Origin: an uncultured Clostridia bacterium
GTDB lineage: Bacteria; Bacillota; Clostridia; Oscillospirales; Acutalibacteraceae
Reading direction: 5' to 3'
DNA: 7,114 nt
Assembly (NCBI GenBank): GCA_946497265.1
Contig: CAMMKL010000109.1
Coordinates: forward strand, 1 to 7,114
Every line of letters starts with the position of its first letter. Within the stretch, counting starts at the first letter, position 1. Of the stretch, positions 1 to 6,168 are shown piece after piece. The notes under the pieces were generated by a model, which was not told where the DNA came from, ran no database searches, and was given only the letters and a program-made list of their open reading frames with translations. The position numbers were made by a program, and so were the translations under genes.

Positions 1-113
1 AAGGAGATGTTGTTACCGTAACGGCTTCCGATGTAGAAACAGAACTCATCAAACTAAAAAACAAAGATTTCTATGAAATATTACACGAAAAACTATCGGA
101 GAGGAGAATTTAA
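1..113 (+). CDS. nadK: NAD kinase, C-terminal end (5' partial)
   Basis: Only the last 36 codons are in the window, read from position 3 to the TAA at 111-113; the start lies upstream. NAD kinase phosphorylates NAD to NADP in the cytoplasm. The visible tail begins GDVVTVTASDVETELIKLKN and continues to a FYEILHEKLSERR ending. This resembles the C-terminus of clostridial NAD kinases, where a final beta strand is followed by a 'LIKLK..xFY.VLR.KL.ER' helix. The call rests on this short tail plus context, since nadK directly before argR and recN is a common Firmicutes order. The stop codon is 2 nt from the argR start, and the argR ribosome site lies inside the last codons, which suggests translational coupling. 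The catalytic GGDGT motif cannot be checked because it lies outside the window. Confidence 0.82.
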   Translation, partial: GDVVTVTASDVETELIKLKNKDFYEILHEKLSERRI

Positions 114-115
114 AG

Positions 116-574
116 GTGAAGGCAAGAAGACATTCTAAGATTTTGGAGCTCATTCAGGAAAACAGTATAGACACGCAAGAGGAACTGTTGCGCCGCTTGC
201 GCGGCGAAGGGTTCGACGTGACGCAGGCTACGGTTTCTAGGGATATTAAGGAACTGCGCTTGGTAAAAACGCTTTCCGATTCGGGAAAATACCGTTATTC
301 CACAGGAAAAAAAGAATCGTCGGACATATCCGCCAAATTCTACACCTTATTCTCCAACTCTGTATTAAAGCTGGATTTTGCCGGAAATATAGTGGTAGTC
401 AAATGCATCAACGGCATGGCTCAGGGAGTCTGTGCCGCAATGGATTCCATCCATTGGGATACCATTGTCGGTACGCTGGCGGGTGACGATACTATTTTTA
501 TTGTCGTACGAAGCGAAAGCAACGCAATTTCCTTGGTTTCGGAACTGAAAAAGTTGATTCACAAGCCACGGTAA
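116..574 (+). CDS. argR: Arginine repressor ArgR
   Basis: This is the arginine-responsive transcription factor, a hexamer when bound to arginine, which represses arginine synthesis genes and in many Firmicutes activates catabolic ones. At 152 aa it is full length for the family. The N-terminal winged helix-turn-helix covers about residues 1-65, with the recognition-helix signature QATVSRDIKELRLVK at 37-51. The C-terminal oligomerisation and arginine-binding domain covers about 75-150. It contains the hallmark GTLAGDDT at 119-126, whose Asp pair contacts arginine in characterised homologues. The start is GTG at 116, preceded by a GAGGAG-type ribosome site at about 101-106, and the protein begins as family members do (MKARRHSKI). 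It lies 2 nt after nadK and 37 nt before the preferred recN start. I saw no convincing ARG-box palindrome in the window, so its targets are presumably elsewhere. Confidence 0.96.
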   Translation: MKARRHSKILELIQENSIDTQEELLRRLRGEGFDVTQATVSRDIKELRLVKTLSDSGKYRYSTGKKESSDISAKFYTLFSNSVLKLDFAGNIVVVKCINGMAQGVCAAMDSIHWDTIVGTLAGDDTIFIVVRSESNAISLVSELKKLIHKPR

Positions 575-596
575 CTTTCTTGTTGAAAGCGGAAAG

Positions 597-603
597 AAAG
601 GGG
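597..603 (+). promoter_or_regulatory. Ribosome binding site that sets the recN start
   Basis: AAAGGGG at 597-603, followed by TG, resembles the Shine-Dalgarno consensus. It sits 8 nt upstream of GTG 612, which is ideal spacing. The alternative GTG at 603 overlaps this site and would have no usable spacing, so this element favours translation from 612. Confidence 0.7.
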
Positions 604-611
604 TGCAAAAG

Positions 612-2297
612 GTGCTTTCCCAACTTTACATCGAAAATGTTGCAGTAATTGAAAAATCGGAGATCCATTTCAATGCGGGATTGAATGTGCTTACAGGAGA
701 AACGGGTGCGGGAAAGTCGATTGTAATCGACGCGATCCATACGATTCTTGGGCAGCGGGCCTCCCGTGATATGATCCGTACCGGAAGCCCTTCCGCTTTT
801 GTCAGCGCTTCTTTTACCGGCCTTTCACAGCCATTTTGCGAATTCCTAACAGAACTGGGATACGCAGCGGAAGAGGGCACGCTTTTTTTGCAGCGCTCAG
901 TCAGTATAGAAGGAAAAGGAAGTTGCCGCATAAACGGCAGGCCCGCTCCGGTATCGGTGTTAAAGGAAATCGGCCTGCGATTGATCAATATCCATGGACA
1001 AAATGAAAGCTACGCCCTGCTTTCTCCGGAACGCCACATTGCCTATCTGGATGGTTTTGGAAACAATTCGACACTTTTGGAGGAATACCGGAAGCAATAT
1101 CTGGCGATGTGTGCCGTCAGGCGCGAGCTGCGGGCGCTTACGCTGGACGACTCTGAAAAAATGCGCCGCATGGATTTGCTGCAATTTCAAATAGAGGAAC
1201 TTACCAATGCGCAGATTTGTATAGGGGAACAGGAAGCGCTTCAGGAAAAAAAGATCCGCTATGCAAACAGTGGGAAGATTGCATCCTCCCTACAGGAGGC
1301 AATTTCGGCTATCAGCGGGGAAGATGAGGGCTTCCCCGGAGCGCAGCAGGCTTTGGAGACGGCCTCCCGTTGCATGCAGGAGGCCGCGCGGTACGACAAC
1401 CGCCTGGCCGATCTTGCTTCCCGCCTGGTGGGGTTTACCTACGATTTGGACGATTGTACCCGGGAAATGCGTGATGCTGGTAACGGAATAGAGTTTGATC
1501 CGGCTGAATTAGAGCAGGTGGAGCGCAGGCTGGATGAATTGTACCGGCTGGAGCGTAAATACGGTAAAACAGAGGAAGAAATGTTGGAGTATTTGGCAAA
1601 TGCGGAAGCGGAGCTTGCAAACATTGCTTTTTCAGAGCAGCGAAGGGAAAGCTTAGAGCAGGACTATCAACGATGCAGAGAAGAGGCGGAGCGATTGGCG
1701 CGGGAGCTTTCGGAAACCAGGCGCCAAACAGCGAAACTTTTCTCCAAACGGGTGCAAGAGGAGCTTGCTTTTTTGGATATGCCCCACGTACGGCTGCAAG
1801 TGGAACAGAAGCGTTGCCCATTGAATGAAACGGGAGGGGATGAGATCCAGTTTTTGATTTCTACCAATCCGGGAGAGCCCCCGAAGCCGCTTGCTAAAAT
1901 CGCTTCCGGCGGTGAGCTTTCGCGTATGATGCTGGCCATTAAAAATGTATTGGCGGATTCGGACCAGATTGATACCCTGATCTTTGACGAGGTGGATACC
2001 GGAATCAGCGGCAGCGCGGCACAGAAAGTAGGGCTAAAGCTAAAGGAAGTTTCCCGAAACCGTCAGGTAATCTGCGTGACCCATTCGGCCCAAATAGCAG
2101 CTCTGGCGGACGAACATCTTTTGATACAAAAGAAGGTGAGGGACGGCCGCACCTTTACGGCGGTATTTCCACTGGATTTCGAAGGAAGGAAACGCGAGAT
2201 CGCACGGATTATCGGAGGAGTCAAGATTACCGGCCTAACGCTGGAAAGTGCCCGTGAAATGCTTGAAATGGCTGGATTCCGGGGAGAAAAGGCTTGA
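612..2297 (+). CDS. recN: DNA repair protein RecN (SMC-like ATPase)
   Basis: RecN is a cytoplasmic SMC-family ATPase recruited early to DNA double-strand breaks, where it bridges or tethers ends for RecA-dependent recombination. With a start at GTG 612 it has 561 aa, normal for the family. Numbering from that start, the parts are: Walker A GETGAGKS at 29-36; an HGQNE Q-loop region at 128-132; a long charged coiled-coil middle (about 155-375) broken by a globular hinge-like part; ABC signature ASGGELSR at 431-438; Walker B DTLIFDEVD at 454-462; and H-loop THSAQ at 490-494. All catalytic motifs are intact. A start at GTG 603 would add three residues, but RecN proteins typically begin ML-x-x-L-x-I-x-N, as the 612 start does (MLSQLYIEN), and the ribosome site fits 612. 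The stop codon TGA at 2295-2297 lies within the -35 box of the next promoter. It is probably co-transcribed with argR. Confidence 0.96.
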   Translation: MLSQLYIENVAVIEKSEIHFNAGLNVLTGETGAGKSIVIDAIHTILGQRASRDMIRTGSPSAFVSASFTGLSQPFCEFLTELGYAAEEGTLFLQRSVSIEGKGSCRINGRPAPVSVLKEIGLRLINIHGQNESYALLSPERHIAYLDGFGNNSTLLEEYRKQYLAMCAVRRELRALTLDDSEKMRRMDLLQFQIEELTNAQICIGEQEALQEKKIRYANSGKIASSLQEAISAISGEDEGFPGAQQALETASRCMQEAARYDNRLADLASRLVGFTYDLDDCTREMRDAGNGIEFDPAELEQVERRLDELYRLERKYGKTEEEMLEYLANAEAELANIAFSEQRRESLEQDYQRCREEAERLARELSETRRQTAKLFSKRVQEELAFLDMPHVRLQVEQKRCPLNETGGDEIQFLISTNPGEPPKPLAKIASGGELSRMMLAIKNVLADSDQIDTLIFDEVDTGISGSAAQKVGLKLKEVSRNRQVICVTHSAQIAALADEHLLIQKKVRDGRTFTAVFPLDFEGRKREIARIIGGVKITGLTLESAREMLEMAGFRGEKA

Positions 2298-2322
2298 CAA
2301 GGGGCCAAAGATTGCTTATAAT
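2294..2322 (+). promoter_or_regulatory. Consensus sigma-70/SigA-type promoter for the tyrS leader
   Basis: A perfect -35 box TTGACA (2294-2299) and a perfect -10 box TATAAT (2317-2322) are separated by 17 bp, the optimum. Transcription would start near 2329, just where the T-box leader begins. The -35 box contains the recN stop codon, so the promoter starts inside the recN reading frame and makes tyrS independent of the upstream operon. Confidence 0.93.
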
Positions 2323-2328
2323 GCATAT

Positions 2329-2590
2329 CAATGGCAGTGACAAGAAGAAGTAAACGGTTTACCCTGCTGCAGAGAGCCCGCGGCTGGTGGAAGCGGGTGC
2401 AGGAAATGGTTGAAATACATCTTTGAGCCGTCCGGCTGAACCGATTGTAAGTAGGCTTGACCGTGTGCGCACGTTACAGCGCTAGGGTATGTATGTACCC
2501 GTGAGGCCGCCGCCGCGAGGCTGCGGTGAACTGAGGTGGTACCGCGGAACTTTCCGCCCTCTGCAAGGAATGATGCAGGGGGCTTTTTAT
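2329..2590 (+). ncRNA. Tyrosine-specific T-box leader (riboswitch) of tyrS
   Basis: This leader fills the recN-tyrS gap and senses uncharged tRNA-Tyr. Stem I includes CCUGC (2363-2367) paired with GCAGG (2399-2403). Above that is AGAGAG (2371-2376), then CCCGC (2377-2381) paired with GCGGG (2393-2397) around a GCUGGUGG-containing apical loop, as T-box stem I distal ends have. The specifier loop reads GAAAUACAUC, with UAC (2416-2418), a Tyr codon. Further hairpins are CGUG/CACG (2462-2473), GGGUA/UACCC (2485-2500) and a stem at 2506-2527 capped by a GCGA tetraloop (2515-2518). The antiterminator is textbook: GAGG (2533-2536) with CCUC (2558-2561), bulge UGGUACC (2537-2543), then GCGG (2544-2547) with CCGC (2554-2557). 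The UGGU of the bulge would pair with an ACCA tRNA end, matching the A discriminator of bacterial tRNA-Tyr. Pairings were found by eye, not by folding software; the 5' end is inferred from the promoter. Confidence 0.95.
2556..2590 (+). terminator. T-box-controlled intrinsic terminator
   Basis: A 10-bp stem pairs 2556-2565 (GCCCUCUGCA) with 2574-2583 (UGCAGGGGGC), including one G-U pair, around an 8-nt loop. It is followed by UUUUUAUUU. Its 5' arm shares bases 2556-2561 with the antiterminator, so the two folds exclude each other. Charged tRNA-Tyr is expected to leave the terminator formed, whereas uncharged tRNA permits read-through into tyrS. Confidence 0.93.
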
Positions 2591-2610
2591 TTGCTCCCTG
2601 GAAGAAAGAC

Positions 2611-2616
2611 AGGAGG
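2611..2616 (+). promoter_or_regulatory. Ribosome binding site that sets the tyrS start
   Basis: AGGAGG at 2611-2616 lies 9 nt before ATG 2626. It fixes the start there rather than at in-frame GTG codons further upstream, which fall inside the T-box antiterminator. Confidence 0.9.
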
Positions 2617-2625
2617 ACAATAAAA

Positions 2626-3855
2626 ATGGGTGTGTATGATGAACTGAAAGCAAGAGGGCTGATTGCCCAGATGACGGATGAAGAAAAGGTGCGGGATTTG
2701 CTGAACAACGGCAAAACCAGCTTTTACATCGGGTTTGATCCCACGGCGGACAGCCTGCACGTGGGACATTTCGTACAAGTTATGGTCATGTCCCACATGC
2801 AAAAAGCAGGGCATTTGCCCATCGCCTTGTTTGGAGGAGGTACCGGAATGGTGGGGGATCCTTCCGGCAAAAGCGAAATGCGCAAAATGCTCACCCGTGA
2901 GGAGATAGAGCACAATATCGCGTGTTTTCAAAAGCAGATGTCCCGCCTGATTGATTTTTCCGAGGGCAAGGCCATGATGGTCAACAATGCGGATTGGCTG
3001 TTGAACCTGAATTATATTGAATTTCTGCGAGAAGTCGGCGTCCATTTTTCCGTTAACCGGATGCTGACCTTTGAATGCTATAAACAGCGCTTGGAGAGAG
3101 GGCTATCTTTCTTTGAACTGAATTATATGCTGATGCAGAGCTATGACTTTTTGGTGCTTAACCGGAAATACAATTGCCGGTTGGAGCTGGGCGGCGACGA
3201 CCAGTGGAGCAATATCATCGGCGGTGTGGAATTGATCCGCCGCGCCGAGCAAAAAGACGCTTACGGCATGACGTTTACCCTGTTGACTACCAGCGACGGG
3301 CGGAAAATGGGCAAAACGGAAAAAGGCGCCGTGTGGCTGGATCCGGAAAAGACAAGCCCCTACGAGTTCTACCAATATTGGAGGAATGTGGCGGATGCCG
3401 ACGTGATCCGTTGCTTAAAGATTCTGACTTTCCTTCCTCTTTCTGAAATAGAAGAACTTGCCAAGCTGGAGGGCAGCGGGTTGAATAAGGCAAAAGAGAT
3501 CTTGGCGTATGAGGTGACCAAGCTCATACACGGGGAAGAGGAAGCGGTTAAAGCACAGGATGCCGCCCGCGCGCTGTTCGGCAAGGGGGCCAATACCGAA
3601 AATATGCCGTCCACCGAACTGTCCCAGACGGATTTTGCCGATGGAAAGATCGCGGTATTGGATTTGCTGTTGAAAACGAAGCTGATTCCCTCCAAGAGGG
3701 AAGGCCGGAGCCTTATCCAACAGGGAGGGATCTCCATTGATGATACAAAAGTGGAAGATCCGTCCGAAACCGTTCCGCTTTCCTCCTTTGAAAAAGGGTA
3801 TGTAGTAATGAAAAAAGGGAAAAAGGTATTCCATAAAGCGGTTTTAAAGAAGTGA
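2626..3855 (+). CDS. tyrS: Tyrosyl-tRNA synthetase
   Basis: This class I aminoacyl-tRNA synthetase activates tyrosine with ATP and attaches it to tRNA-Tyr; homologues are cytoplasmic homodimers. At 409 aa from ATG 2626 it is normal length. Class I signatures are HVGH (HIGH motif) at 45-48 and KMGKT (KMSKS loop) at 227-231. Tyrosine-pocket residues known from the Bacillus stearothermophilus enzyme are recognisable: Tyr34 in YIGFDPT, Asp78 in GDPSG, and the Tyr-x3-Gln-x2-Asp set at Y167, Q171 and D174. GGDDQW at 189-194 is the family's GGSDQW-type motif. The C-terminal part (about 345-405) is an S4-type RNA-binding domain containing SKREGRSLIQQGGISID. The frame is open upstream to 2536, but that stretch is leader RNA. 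Expression is governed by the adjacent T-box. It is followed by an inverted-repeat terminator facing the convergent lysine operon. Confidence 0.98.
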   Translation: MGVYDELKARGLIAQMTDEEKVRDLLNNGKTSFYIGFDPTADSLHVGHFVQVMVMSHMQKAGHLPIALFGGGTGMVGDPSGKSEMRKMLTREEIEHNIACFQKQMSRLIDFSEGKAMMVNNADWLLNLNYIEFLREVGVHFSVNRMLTFECYKQRLERGLSFFELNYMLMQSYDFLVLNRKYNCRLELGGDDQWSNIIGGVELIRRAEQKDAYGMTFTLLTTSDGRKMGKTEKGAVWLDPEKTSPYEFYQYWRNVADADVIRCLKILTFLPLSEIEELAKLEGSGLNKAKEILAYEVTKLIHGEEEAVKAQDAARALFGKGANTENMPSTELSQTDFADGKIAVLDLLLKTKLIPSKREGRSLIQQGGISIDDTKVEDPSETVPLSSFEKGYVVMKKGKKVFHKAVLKK

Positions 3856-3900
3856 CCGAATTGGAAATGCAGCGAATACCCGATGTATATCATAAGAAAC

Positions 3901-3942
3901 AGGCCGCATGTCCCTTAAAATGGGGCATGCGGCCTTGTGTTT
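3901..3942. terminator. Bidirectional intrinsic terminator between convergent genes
   Basis: A 14-bp uninterrupted stem pairs 3901-3914 (AGGCCGCATGTCCC) with 3922-3935 (GGGGCATGCGGCCT), with one G-U pair and a 7-nt AT-rich loop. On the + strand it is followed by TGTGTTT. On the - strand it is followed by GTTTCTTAT. Both T-rich tails are imperfect, but the strong stem sits 45 nt after tyrS and about 35 nt after the ACT gene. It therefore plausibly ends both transcripts. Confidence 0.85.
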
Positions 3943-3969
3943 ACAGGGATTTTACAAGCTCCGAATCGT

Positions 3970-4428
3970 TTATTGAAACGCTTGTTGCAGAGCATCGTAA
4001 GTGGTATCGAATGCGGCTTCCGTCACCAATAAGGAAATTTGGGTGGTTGAAGTGGTAACAATACGGAGGTCGGTGTTCGCCTTTGCAGCTGCGGTAAATA
4101 CTTTGGCGGCAAAACCGGGGGTTGTGCGCATGTTTTCATCCTGAACCATAATAATACTGTTTCCACTGCTGACGATGGGTTTGATTTCTTTGTGTTTTTC
4201 ATGCAATGCAGCGGTAAAATCCAATACTTTCCCCAAATCCTCATCGGCTACCGTAAAGGACAGATTGGTTTGGTCTCCCTGCGGCGGGGTAACCGAAATC
4301 ATATCTACGTTAATATCCCGTGCGGCAATCCTTTCAAAAATTTCGGGGAAGAAGCAGACGTCGGAAGGGACATTCAATAACGTGATTAAAGTTATATTAT
4401 CGATCACAGTAATGTCGGTAGTATTCAT
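3970..4428 (-). CDS. Free-standing tandem ACT-domain protein, aspartokinase regulatory-like
   Basis: This 152-aa protein appears to be two ACT domains and nothing else. ACT1 (about 10-80) contains a VPSD turn at 20-23 and INVDMISVTPPQGDQTNLSF from residue 39. ACT2 (about 88-152) contains MRTTPGFAAKVFTAAAKANT (100-119) followed by a TSTTQISLLV strand. Both resemble the two ACT repeats at the C-terminus of aspartate kinases, which bind lysine or threonine, and the size matches the beta subunit of Bacillus-type LysC. No kinase catalytic domain is present here or next to it. The start ATG 4428 is set by AAGGAGGT 7 nt upstream; the frame is open to 4539, but that part lies in dapB. It is 19 nt after dapB and last in the asd-dapA-dapB operon. 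A feedback-sensing role in lysine or diaminopimelate synthesis is inferred. It could instead be a remnant of a duplicated aspartokinase gene. Confidence 0.85.
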   Translation of the reverse strand: MNTTDITVIDNITLITLLNVPSDVCFFPEIFERIAARDINVDMISVTPPQGDQTNLSFTVADEDLGKVLDFTAALHEKHKEIKPIVSSGNSIIMVQDENMRTTPGFAAKVFTAAAKANTDLRIVTTSTTQISLLVTEAAFDTTYDALQQAFQ

Positions 4429-4435
4429 GCGGGCG

Positions 4436-4443
4436 ACCTCCTT
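4436..4443 (-). promoter_or_regulatory. Strong ribosome binding site for the ACT-domain gene
   Basis: On the - strand this reads AAGGAGGT, a near-perfect Shine-Dalgarno sequence 7 nt before ATG 4428, in the 19-nt gap after the dapB stop. It shows that the short ACT protein is translated from its own start, not as a tail of another product. Confidence 0.9.
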
Positions 4444-4447
4444 AGAT

Positions 4448-5209
4448 TTAAGCTTCAGCCAATAAATCGGACATATTGTACATGCCGGGTTTTGTTTGCT
4501 TTGCCAAATAAACGGCGGCGTTGATTGCGCCCGTGGCAAAAATCTCTTTTGATTGGGCAGTATGCGTCAACGTAAAAAGCTCGTCATGTCCGGCAAAGAT
4601 AACCTCATGCTCTCCAACGATGGTGCCGCCGCGGATGGAATGGATTCCAATTTCGTGTTTGCCGCGTGCTTTTCGATAGGAATGGCGGTCGTATACGTAC
4701 TGAGGAGATTCCTCCATAACGGAAGAGATGGCGTCCGCAATCATGAGGGCAGTCCCGCTGGGCGCGTCAATTTTTTGATTGTGGTGTTTTTCAACAATTT
4801 CTATATCAAAGCTGTTACCAAAGACAGTAGCCGCCTTCTTTGAAAGCTCAATCATAAGATTAATCCCCAGCGACATATTTCCCGAATAAAATACGGCCAC
4901 TTCCTGTGCGGTTGCCTCGATTGCTTCTACTTCGTCTTTGGAATAACCGGTTGTACATAAAACCAAGGGGATTTTTTTCTCCTTGGCAAAGGCCAACAGG
5001 TCGGGCAGAAGGGCGGGATGGGAAAAATCGATCAGCACATCGGCTTGCGCATGCAGCTCGGAAACAGACGAAACCACCGGATAAGCGCTGGTTTGCGTTT
5101 GGTTGATATCCAAGCCCGCGACAATTTCACAATCTTCCCGTAAAGAGACGGACTCGGTAATCACGCGGCCCATTTTCCCGTTGCAGCCGCTCATAATGAT
5201 TTTAGTCAT
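4448..5209 (-). CDS. dapB: 4-hydroxy-tetrahydrodipicolinate reductase DapB
   Basis: DapB reduces the product of DapA to tetrahydrodipicolinate using NAD(P)H, the second committed step to diaminopimelate and lysine. At 253 aa it is full length. The N-terminal Rossmann domain starts with the nucleotide-binding loop GCNGKMG (8-14) and has Asp34 at the end of the second strand region. CTTGY is at 85-89. The substrate-binding and catalytic signature EKHHNQKIDAPSGTA spans 140-154, with the His pair (142-143) and Lys146 used in homologues. The C-terminal part returns to the cofactor domain. The ATG start at 5209 has an AAAGGATG-like ribosome site upstream and lies 24 nt after the dapA stop, so the genes are very likely one transcript. 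The stop is 19 nt before the ACT-domain gene. Nothing is missing or broken. Confidence 0.97.
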   Translation of the reverse strand: MTKIIMSGCNGKMGRVITESVSLREDCEIVAGLDINQTQTSAYPVVSSVSELHAQADVLIDFSHPALLPDLLAFAKEKKIPLVLCTTGYSKDEVEAIEATAQEVAVFYSGNMSLGINLMIELSKKAATVFGNSFDIEIVEKHHNQKIDAPSGTALMIADAISSVMEESPQYVYDRHSYRKARGKHEIGIHSIRGGTIVGEHEVIFAGHDELFTLTHTAQSKEIFATGAINAAVYLAKQTKPGMYNMSDLLAEA

Positions 5210-5233
5210 TTTTAAACATCCTTTTCTGCGCCC

Positions 5234-6124
5234 TTATTTTATCAGGCTGTATTTTATCATGATGTTCTTCAGCTTTGCTTGGTTTGCTTCGCTTAGTGGG
5301 ACCAAAGGCAGCCGACATTTGCCGCAAGGATATCCCATCAAATTCAAAGCTTCCTTCACAGGGATGGGGTTTACATCCATGAACATGGCTTCCATTAACT
5401 CTGTATATGCAATTTGCATCTTTGCCGCCCCAGCCGTATCGCCGGAGAGCATTTTAGCAGTGAGCTCGTGGGTTTCCTTAGGGCAGATATTGGCCATAAC
5501 CGAAATAACCCCCTTGCCGCCCAGCGCCATGATCGGGACGATCTGATCGTCGTTGCCGGAATAGATCGCCAGATCATCACCACACAACGACATGGTTTTT
5601 GCAATTGCTGCAAGATTCCCATTGGCTTCTTTTACAGCTACGATATTGGGGTGCTTTGCCAGTTGCGCATATGTTTCCGGTTGGATGGCACAGCCGGTTC
5701 GGGACGGCACATTGTACACGATAAGCGGGGTCGAAACGCTGTCTGCAATGGTATTGTAATGGCAGATAAGCCCAGCCTGTGATGTTTTGTTGTAATAGGG
5801 GGTAACCACCAGCAAAGCATCCGCCCCCATACGCTCCGCTTCTTGCGAAAGTTCTACCGCATAGGAGGTTTCGTTGCTGCCAGCCCCGGCAATCACGGGT
5901 ACGCGGCCCGCCGTTTTATCAATTGTAAACTGAATTACCTTACAGTGCTCTTCGTGCGAAAGAGTTGCCGATTCCCCCGTAGTGCCGCAGGTAATAATCG
6001 CGTCGGTACCGTTTGCAATCTGAAATTCAATCAATTGGCCCAGCATATCATAGTTTACCGAGCCATCGGTGTTCATAGGCGTTACAATGGCAACGCCGGA
6101 ACCGGTAAATATCGTCTTTTTCAT
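5234..6124 (-). CDS. dapA: 4-hydroxy-tetrahydrodipicolinate synthase DapA
   Basis: DapA condenses pyruvate with aspartate semialdehyde, the branch-point reaction into lysine and diaminopimelate. At 296 aa it is a complete (beta/alpha)8 barrel of usual size. Catalytic residues known from E. coli are all recognisable: the Thr-Thr of GTTGE (48-49), Tyr137 in VYNVPSRTG, Arg142 for the substrate carboxylate, and the Schiff-base Lys165 in AVKEANGN. Residues matching the E. coli lysine-inhibition site are partly kept (His57, His60, Asn84 and the TPYY tyrosines), but the position of E. coli Glu84 is Tyr88 by my hand alignment. Start ATG 6124 has GAAGGGAGC 8 nt upstream. It lies 44 nt downstream of asd with no promoter visible between them, and 24 nt before dapB, so it is probably in one operon. 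Confidence 0.98.
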   Translation of the reverse strand: MKKTIFTGSGVAIVTPMNTDGSVNYDMLGQLIEFQIANGTDAIITCGTTGESATLSHEEHCKVIQFTIDKTAGRVPVIAGAGSNETSYAVELSQEAERMGADALLVVTPYYNKTSQAGLICHYNTIADSVSTPLIVYNVPSRTGCAIQPETYAQLAKHPNIVAVKEANGNLAAIAKTMSLCGDDLAIYSGNDDQIVPIMALGGKGVISVMANICPKETHELTAKMLSGDTAGAAKMQIAYTELMEAMFMDVNPIPVKEALNLMGYPCGKCRLPLVPLSEANQAKLKNIMIKYSLIK

Positions 6125-6168
6125 TTGGTAAAGCTCCCTTCAGAAATCAGTCAAGGATAGCGCAAGGA

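Noticed and set aside
1435..1821. - strand ORF of 128 aa inside recN
   Set aside because: It is a shadow of the intact recN coding frame, with no ribosome site or domain.
2536..2625. N-terminal extension of TyrRS by 30 residues
   Set aside because: This stretch is the T-box antiterminator and terminator. A clear AGGAGG precedes ATG 2626, and the extension is not typical of TyrRS.
2328..2714. - strand ORF of 128 aa across the T-box region
   Set aside because: It is antisense to the structured leader and the start of tyrS, and its low-complexity Ser-rich translation resembles no protein family I know.
3852..4058. Small + strand ORF of 68 aa after tyrS
   Set aside because: It runs through the terminator hairpin and antisense to the ACT gene, lacks a good ribosome site and has no recognisable domain.
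4429..4539. Extended 189-aa form of the ACT protein
   Set aside because: The extra 37 residues overlap dapB codons in another frame, while a near-perfect ribosome site precedes ATG 4428.
6125..6168. Possible internal promoter for dapA (a TTGACT on the - strand)
   Set aside because: No -10 box lies at a suitable distance. The 44-nt gap contains the dapA ribosome site and little else.
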